From positions 309,123 to 331,883 of the forward strand of contig NW_003546300.1 in assembly GCF_000090795.2 (NCBI RefSeq): DNA of 22,761 bases, given 5' to 3'. Position numbers and translations under genes: made by a program. This document shows, one piece after another, positions 18,851 to 22,761 of this stretch. The notes under the pieces are model-generated. The model did not search any database, was not told the origin of the DNA, and saw only the letters and a list, made by a program, of their open reading frames with translations. The stretch is from Amphimedon queenslandica (taxonomy: Eukaryota; Porifera; Demospongiae; Haplosclerida; Niphatidae). Positions within the stretch are counted from its first letter, which is position 1, and each line of letters starts with the position of its first letter.

Positions 18851-20293
18851 TCTCTAGTATCTAATTGGCAATTGATTGCACCAGTACCACTCCTCTCTAA
18901 GACTGCTTGTTATTTCAGCTGCTTTAAATCCATTGACAATTAACTGAGGTTGTTTAGTGAAGTATTGATACAGGTCAATGATCCAGTTGGCCATCAATGG
19001 TTTCATTACTGTTAGCCAATAATTTATAGACTCTTCCACACTATCCATTTCATGAAACCATTGGCTGCCTTATTCATGCTAAGGTCAAGTGCCTGAAGTC
19101 TATCACTACAGTTAGGTGGTATCAAAACATAAAAAATGTTTTATTAGTTGAGAATCTTGAATAATTCGTGAACATATTGGCCCCTAAATACATCGAACAA
19201 GACAAGAGCTGGATGAGTAGCATCAAGACTCAGCTGACTTCTTGTATTACATACATATTGTAGTATATTAGAGTTCAAATACTAAACTGTTTTCTCATTG
19301 CTCCAGTGGTTGCTAGTGTATGTCAGGTGCCTATCATTAGAAAAAGACACCTTTAGGAAGAAACTGTTTAATGCCTTAATTAAGAGAATTTTTCCGGTGA
19401 GTGCATGCAAACGCGGCTGTAATCTAGATGCCTCTTATCATCAATACCTTCATTTTCAACTCCTTTCGTTTATCATTTTTCCATCATCCATAAAGCGGAT
19501 ATAACAATTTTCATCACTGTGTGGTCCAAGTTTAAATTCAACTGCTGTGGGATTTCTTTAGTAAAGATATTTGAACCTATATCAGCCAAGATTTCCTTAA
19601 CATTGTCAAAATTATCAGGGATAAGCTTCGATTTAGAATTTGCCATCATCCTTCACAGCACACTATGAGCCCACTTTTTGTTCAAGTGCAATAAACCACC
19701 ATAATCACTTCAAGACATCTTATCATGGTTTATTAGCAAAGCTTTGCCAACATCAATTACAACACTACAGCTAATGGCTGTGTCATGATCCCACATACTT
19801 GTTATCTTTGGTTGGAGTATGTCATCTAGCTCCTTCCCCAGGACAGGTGGGCACCTCCGGTTATACCTGGCAATGCTGCCACTGACTCAACAAAATAATC
19901 AGAAGCAGCTGATTTTAATTGTTCTTGTAATACTTTCTCATAAGCCTTTAGCCAATCATAAAACTGCTCTCCTTCTCACCTTTATCACTGTAGTGTTTCA
20001 CAGCCTTCAATACACCATGTTCTGAAGCATATCTGGCAATATTTGCCTTTTTTTCAGGAGAAAATTTCACGTAACTGCCTCTGCATTACTTCACCTTTTT
20101 ATGGGCCTTTTGAGCAGGCATCTTATGAGATTCAGATTGGCTTGAACTAACATTTTCAACTGAGCATTCATAAGACTCGACTTTCTTGAAGTATTTTTAA
20201 TGTGCTGTGATACTTGTCTTCCACGCCTTGATAATATTCAAACCTCTACTGCGATAGACGGAAGAATCAAAGCATGTCAAATCATGTGGGTGT
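18851..20293 (-). pseudogene. pogo-type DDE transposase pseudogene
   Basis: A minus-strand acceptor (TTCCTTATAG) precedes an exon starting at 20293: DLTCFDSSVYRSRGLNIIKA, then AWKTSITAH, stop, YFKKVES. Next come VKFSPEKKANIARYASEHGV (about 20008-20065, helix-turn-helix), QFYDWLKAYEKVLQEQL (about 19905-19960), KWAHSVLRRMMANSKSK (about 19630-19680), IPQQLNLNLDHT (first Asp codon 19524-19526), DDKRH, HLTYTSNHWSNEKTV (about 19285-19330), PALVLFDVFRGQ (second Asp, 19192-19194), and RLQALDLSMNKAANGF (third Asp, 19084-19086). The end reads KPLMANWIIDLYQYFTKQ followed by IVNGFKAAEI. This order is that of the pogo/Tigger DDE_1 family. The transposase would cut and rejoin the element at TA sites. Stops and frameshifts break the N-terminal half, the segment between the first and second Asp, and the stretch just after the third Asp. 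No terminal repeats were found. Confidence 0.82.
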
Positions 20294-20443
20294 CTATAAG
20301 GAAAGGAGTTAAAAATAACAATTAGTGGATTTGTTTTAAAGTACAAAATTAACGTAATACACCTGGAAATTTAAGATGCATATGGTAAATAAGCCTCTTG
20401 GTTGATAAAATGTCAGACTGTGGTGATCAGTCACCTATAATAA

Positions 20444-20498
20444 AGGTTTCTATTTTCTTGTAATAGTTGCCTCTGTAAAAATACTGTAGTAGAAACCT
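20444..20498. repeat. Short inverted repeat
   Basis: AGGTTTCTA (20444-20452) and TAGAAACCT (20490-20498) are perfect 9-bp inverted copies with a 37-nt spacer. It lies between the pogo pseudogene and the larger fold-back element. It could belong to a terminal repeat but shows no further structure. Confidence 0.4.
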
Positions 20499-20600
20499 CA
20501 TTATATGTGACTTGTAATCATTTTGTAAATACCATAGGGCACCTTTGTTTTGATGGCTATAAATTTCATTTTTACCATCCGCAAAAATAACTTTGTCAAA

Positions 20601-20838
20601 TGTGACCATAATTGACAAAAGTACCTTATGGCGGGTAGTGAAATTTGTCTTTCTAGCCTAAGAAATCCAACTTTCTGAGCCCCATTTATCATAAAATTAC
20701 TCCACAGAATGCAAAAAGTTACCATGAAACTTTTAGAAACAATGATTGTCTAACAAAGCACTCACAGGTTGATATTTTCCATTATAACAATCAATTTTAA
20801 AATCCGCCATAAGGGCCCTTTTGTCAATTATGGTCACA
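20601..20838. repeat. Fold-back inverted repeat (MITE-like)
   Basis: The left arm 20601-20634 and the right arm 20804-20838 are inverted copies: 21-nt and 11-nt blocks are identical, separated by a 2-3 nt mismatch with a one-base gap. The arms enclose 169 bp. Looser inverted similarity continues outward (TTTCATTTTTACC near 20567 against GGTAAAAATTTAATGA near 20883). The enclosed region has no recognisable gene. Such a structure fits a fold-back MITE and its transcript could form a long hairpin. Exact ends and target duplication are not resolved. Confidence 0.7.
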
Positions 20839-20921
20839 AATGATCAAATTAATATGGCACCTGATGGCAGATGGCATAAATTGGTAAAAATTTAATGATA
20901 ATCAACAAATGGTGTACAGTG

Positions 20922-20958
20922 GTGGATCTAGGGGGGTTATATGGGTTCCATGGAACCC
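20922..20958. repeat. Palindrome next to a GTGGTGGATCTAGGGGGG motif
   Basis: Bases 20943-20958 (GGGTTCCATGGAACCC) form a perfect 16-bp palindrome. Just upstream, CAGTGGTGGATCTAGGGGGG resembles a CAGTGGCGGATCCAGG-type end that I recall at the termini of several invertebrate repeats; that recollection is unverified. GGGGGGTT and AACCCCCC around the palindrome also pair. A matching opposite terminus was not found with confidence. Confidence 0.45.
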
Positions 20959-21591
20959 CCCCTTGGACAAGTGAAAATATTTTAATGCTTTAAAAATGAT
21001 ATTTATGTGAAAATATACACAGTTATCACTTCTAATCTAGTGTCTCCACACAAAACATTGAACTTTTGAAAAAATAACTCCCTATTTTATCCTGAAAGAC
21101 AACTTGATTTCATGCTACAGAATGAAATTTAAGCTCCTAAAACACTTTTTTCAGTTTGTTGAAATTATTTAAACACTTAACCACATAAGTGCAATTTTCT
21201 AATTCTTCTTGCTCTAATTAACTCACTATTGAAAAACTTTCCAGCGCTCTTCTACACAGGTATTGGAGGTACTGTAGCCTTGAGGATTTTCTTATTCAAA
21301 GGTAAGAAATTTAGACTAGAGTTAGCCAAATCTAGCCAGTTAGTTTTGGCTAGAATTTTTTAAAGAGGAGCTCCCATAATGCAAAATGCCATAATCTTTG
21401 AGTCAGTGGTTGGGATAATCTTCCTTGCTACATTTATATAAAGTACTTTTGTTAGTATATCTGTGGTGCAAGTTGGAAGTGAAACTGACACTTGCAACCA
21501 CCTGCCTGAATCATTTTGTTTCATAGGGTGGCCATTAAGGGGCGGGGTCTAGTAGTATGATGTAGGATGTGTGTGTATTTGTTCCTTTTAG
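20959..21591. other. Unassigned region, possibly intronic or repeat-derived
   Basis: Bases 21262-21300 lie between a good acceptor (TCTACACAG) and a good donor (AAAG|GTAAGA), but no frame is both open and in phase with the exon at 21592, so it may be a 5' untranslated exon or chance. A TAGCCAAA/TTTGGCTA inverted repeat lies at 21323-21352. No other gene is seen. Confidence 0.3.
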
Positions 21592-22067
21592 TATATCTAC
21601 CAGTCTGGCACTGTAGTATCTGGGCCATGTCAGAGGCAGAATCTGGTGCACCAACGTTTCAAGGTAATATTTGTAGTATCAAGAATGTAATAAAGAAAAA
21701 TGTTAGATGAAGCGTCATTGAAATATTTTCACCAAGAATTAACCTGGCAATTAGGAGATAGCTTCATCATGGCCATCCTATGTATCCATCCGCATGTATT
21801 TAAATTGTGTTATGTTCCCATTAAAGCCAGTACTACCTCACTTGTACATAATGGTTCTTTTTCATGTTTATAGTGAAATAACATTATTCTCTAAATTTTT
21901 ATAGTGACTGTTGCTGATATATTAAGCTCCAAGATCAAGTCCAGCATCTTATGGAATTGATTGAAACACTAACTTTAGAGTTCCAAGCAGTTAAGACAGA
22001 AGCAGAAGAGTCACGAATTGATGTTAACAATATTTGTGAAATATTACATGATGCAATAACTACATAA
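21592..22067 (+). CDS. 3' exons of a short coiled-coil protein gene (exons 21592-21663 and 21927-22067)
   Basis: The first exon follows a pyrimidine-rich acceptor (TTGTTCCTTTTAG) and ends at AAG|GTAATA; it is 24 codons (YIYQ-less start: YIYQ replaced by YIYQ-like YIYQSG is not claimed; the readable part is YQSGTVVSGPCQRQNLVHQR). The second exon starts after AG at 21926 in the same phase and gives 46 codons ending in TAA at 22065-22067. It contains LQDQVQHLMELIETLTLEFQ and AVKTEAEESRIDVNNICEIL. Hydrophobic residues repeat with heptad-like spacing, so this tail probably forms a coiled coil that pairs with itself or a partner. There are no stops or frameshifts and both junctions are phase 0, unlike every other coding relic here. 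The 5' end is unknown. An ATG at 21626 in another frame would give only a 24-codon product if spliced the same way. No family is recognised. Confidence 0.5.
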
Positions 22068-22761
22068 TAACTAAATTAATACTTATCATTGAAATTAATA
22101 GATTGATATAATTGAATTTATCAACTTCTGTTGTGTATGATAATGATATATTTGAGATAATGATTGTCTAAAAATGATGACATTAGTATAAATCCTAACC
22201 TCAAGAGAGTGGTGTTACATGTATGTGTAACATGTTTGTATTGAAATGCCTAGACCTTGTCTTTTACAAGCCAACACAGACAGAAAAGACCCATAATAGT
22301 AATCTTTTTTTTTTCGGAAATATACGGAGCTGGTTAATTTGCATGTGTATAGATCTAATAGTAATAAGTAAGATAGTCTGGCAAGTGTGCCCCTTCCTCA
22401 GAGTCCTAGGTGTCCTTAGTGTCTTCAGTGTCACATTTCAATGGTCCCAAACTGTCCTATAGTCGAGCATCTAATAGTCCTACTCCTACTTGTTGACCTC
22501 GCCTAGAGCTATCAAGCGATAATAGCATTTTAAGTGACCATGTAAGTTTAGCCTTTGCTGCATGACATATATAATGTAGCTAACTTGTTTATAATTGCAT
22601 GATCAGGTTTTGTAGCTAGCAATTAAGACGCTATCTATTAATTTGTGCATTCTGGGTTCTACTGCATAGGAATACATACATGCATGGGTATATATACATG
22701 ACCTGAGCATATTATGCATAGTCAATGAAGTTTAGGGTTTTGAACCATTATTATGTACGTG
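22068..22761. other. Downstream region without a recognised gene
   Basis: This is AT-rich sequence after the coiled-coil exon. A 79-codon plus-strand frame at 22223-22462 matches nothing I know. A TGTTACA/TGTAACA inverted repeat lies at about 22212-22231. I see no clear AATAAA signal close to the stop at 22067. Confidence 0.35.

Noticed and set aside
1-22761. tRNA, rRNA or CRISPR array
   Set aside because: No cloverleaf-type A/B boxes, rRNA core sequence or regularly spaced identical repeats were seen by eye; a covariance-model scan would be needed to exclude a degenerate tRNA.

Overview
This window looks like a piece of an animal nuclear genome. It is AT-rich, coding density is low, and GT-AG introns are short (43-60 bp, with one of 257 bp). 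Most recognisable coding sequence belongs to decayed transposable elements. Short introns, BEL/Pao and pogo elements, and a HIRAN-like gene fragment suggest an early-branching metazoan, most likely a demosponge. That placement is inference from remembered family patterns, not a search. I see no bacterial operons, rRNA, tRNA or CRISPR.

Layout. (1) 108-2382 (+): a multi-exon, transposon-type gene whose splice pattern can still be followed, now carrying stops, a lost splice acceptor and a frameshift; it is cut by the left window edge. (2) 2383-3800: unassigned. (3) About 3805-12553 (-): one long, dead BEL/Pao LTR retrotransposon with two diverged LTR-like direct repeats. In transcription order (high to low coordinates) it holds gag, two gag zinc-binding segments, aspartic protease, reverse transcriptase, RNase H and integrase. 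Four later insertions split it (11302-11765, 9534-10440, 8668-9402, 5175-5654), each placed at a TA dinucleotide; two have clear terminal inverted repeats. (4) 12554-14500: mostly unassigned, with weak minus-strand exon candidates. (5) 14511-14830: a degenerate 42-bp minisatellite. (6) 15284-16110 (-): hAT-type (DUF4371-like) transposase pseudogene. (7) 17654-18048 (+): HIRAN-like domain pseudogene. (8) 18851-20293 (-): pogo-type DDE transposase pseudogene with all three catalytic aspartate motifs visible. (9) 20601-20838: fold-back inverted repeat. (10) 21592-22067 (+): two phase-compatible exons ending in a short coiled-coil protein tail, the only candidate here for an intact host gene.

The genes do not form a pathway. 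The window is a transposon graveyard in which nesting gives a relative order of events: the BEL/Pao element came first and the TA-targeted elements landed in it later. The points most worth checking are the TA-junction insertions, heat-shock-element-like motifs shared by both LTRs, and the coiled-coil exons at the right end.
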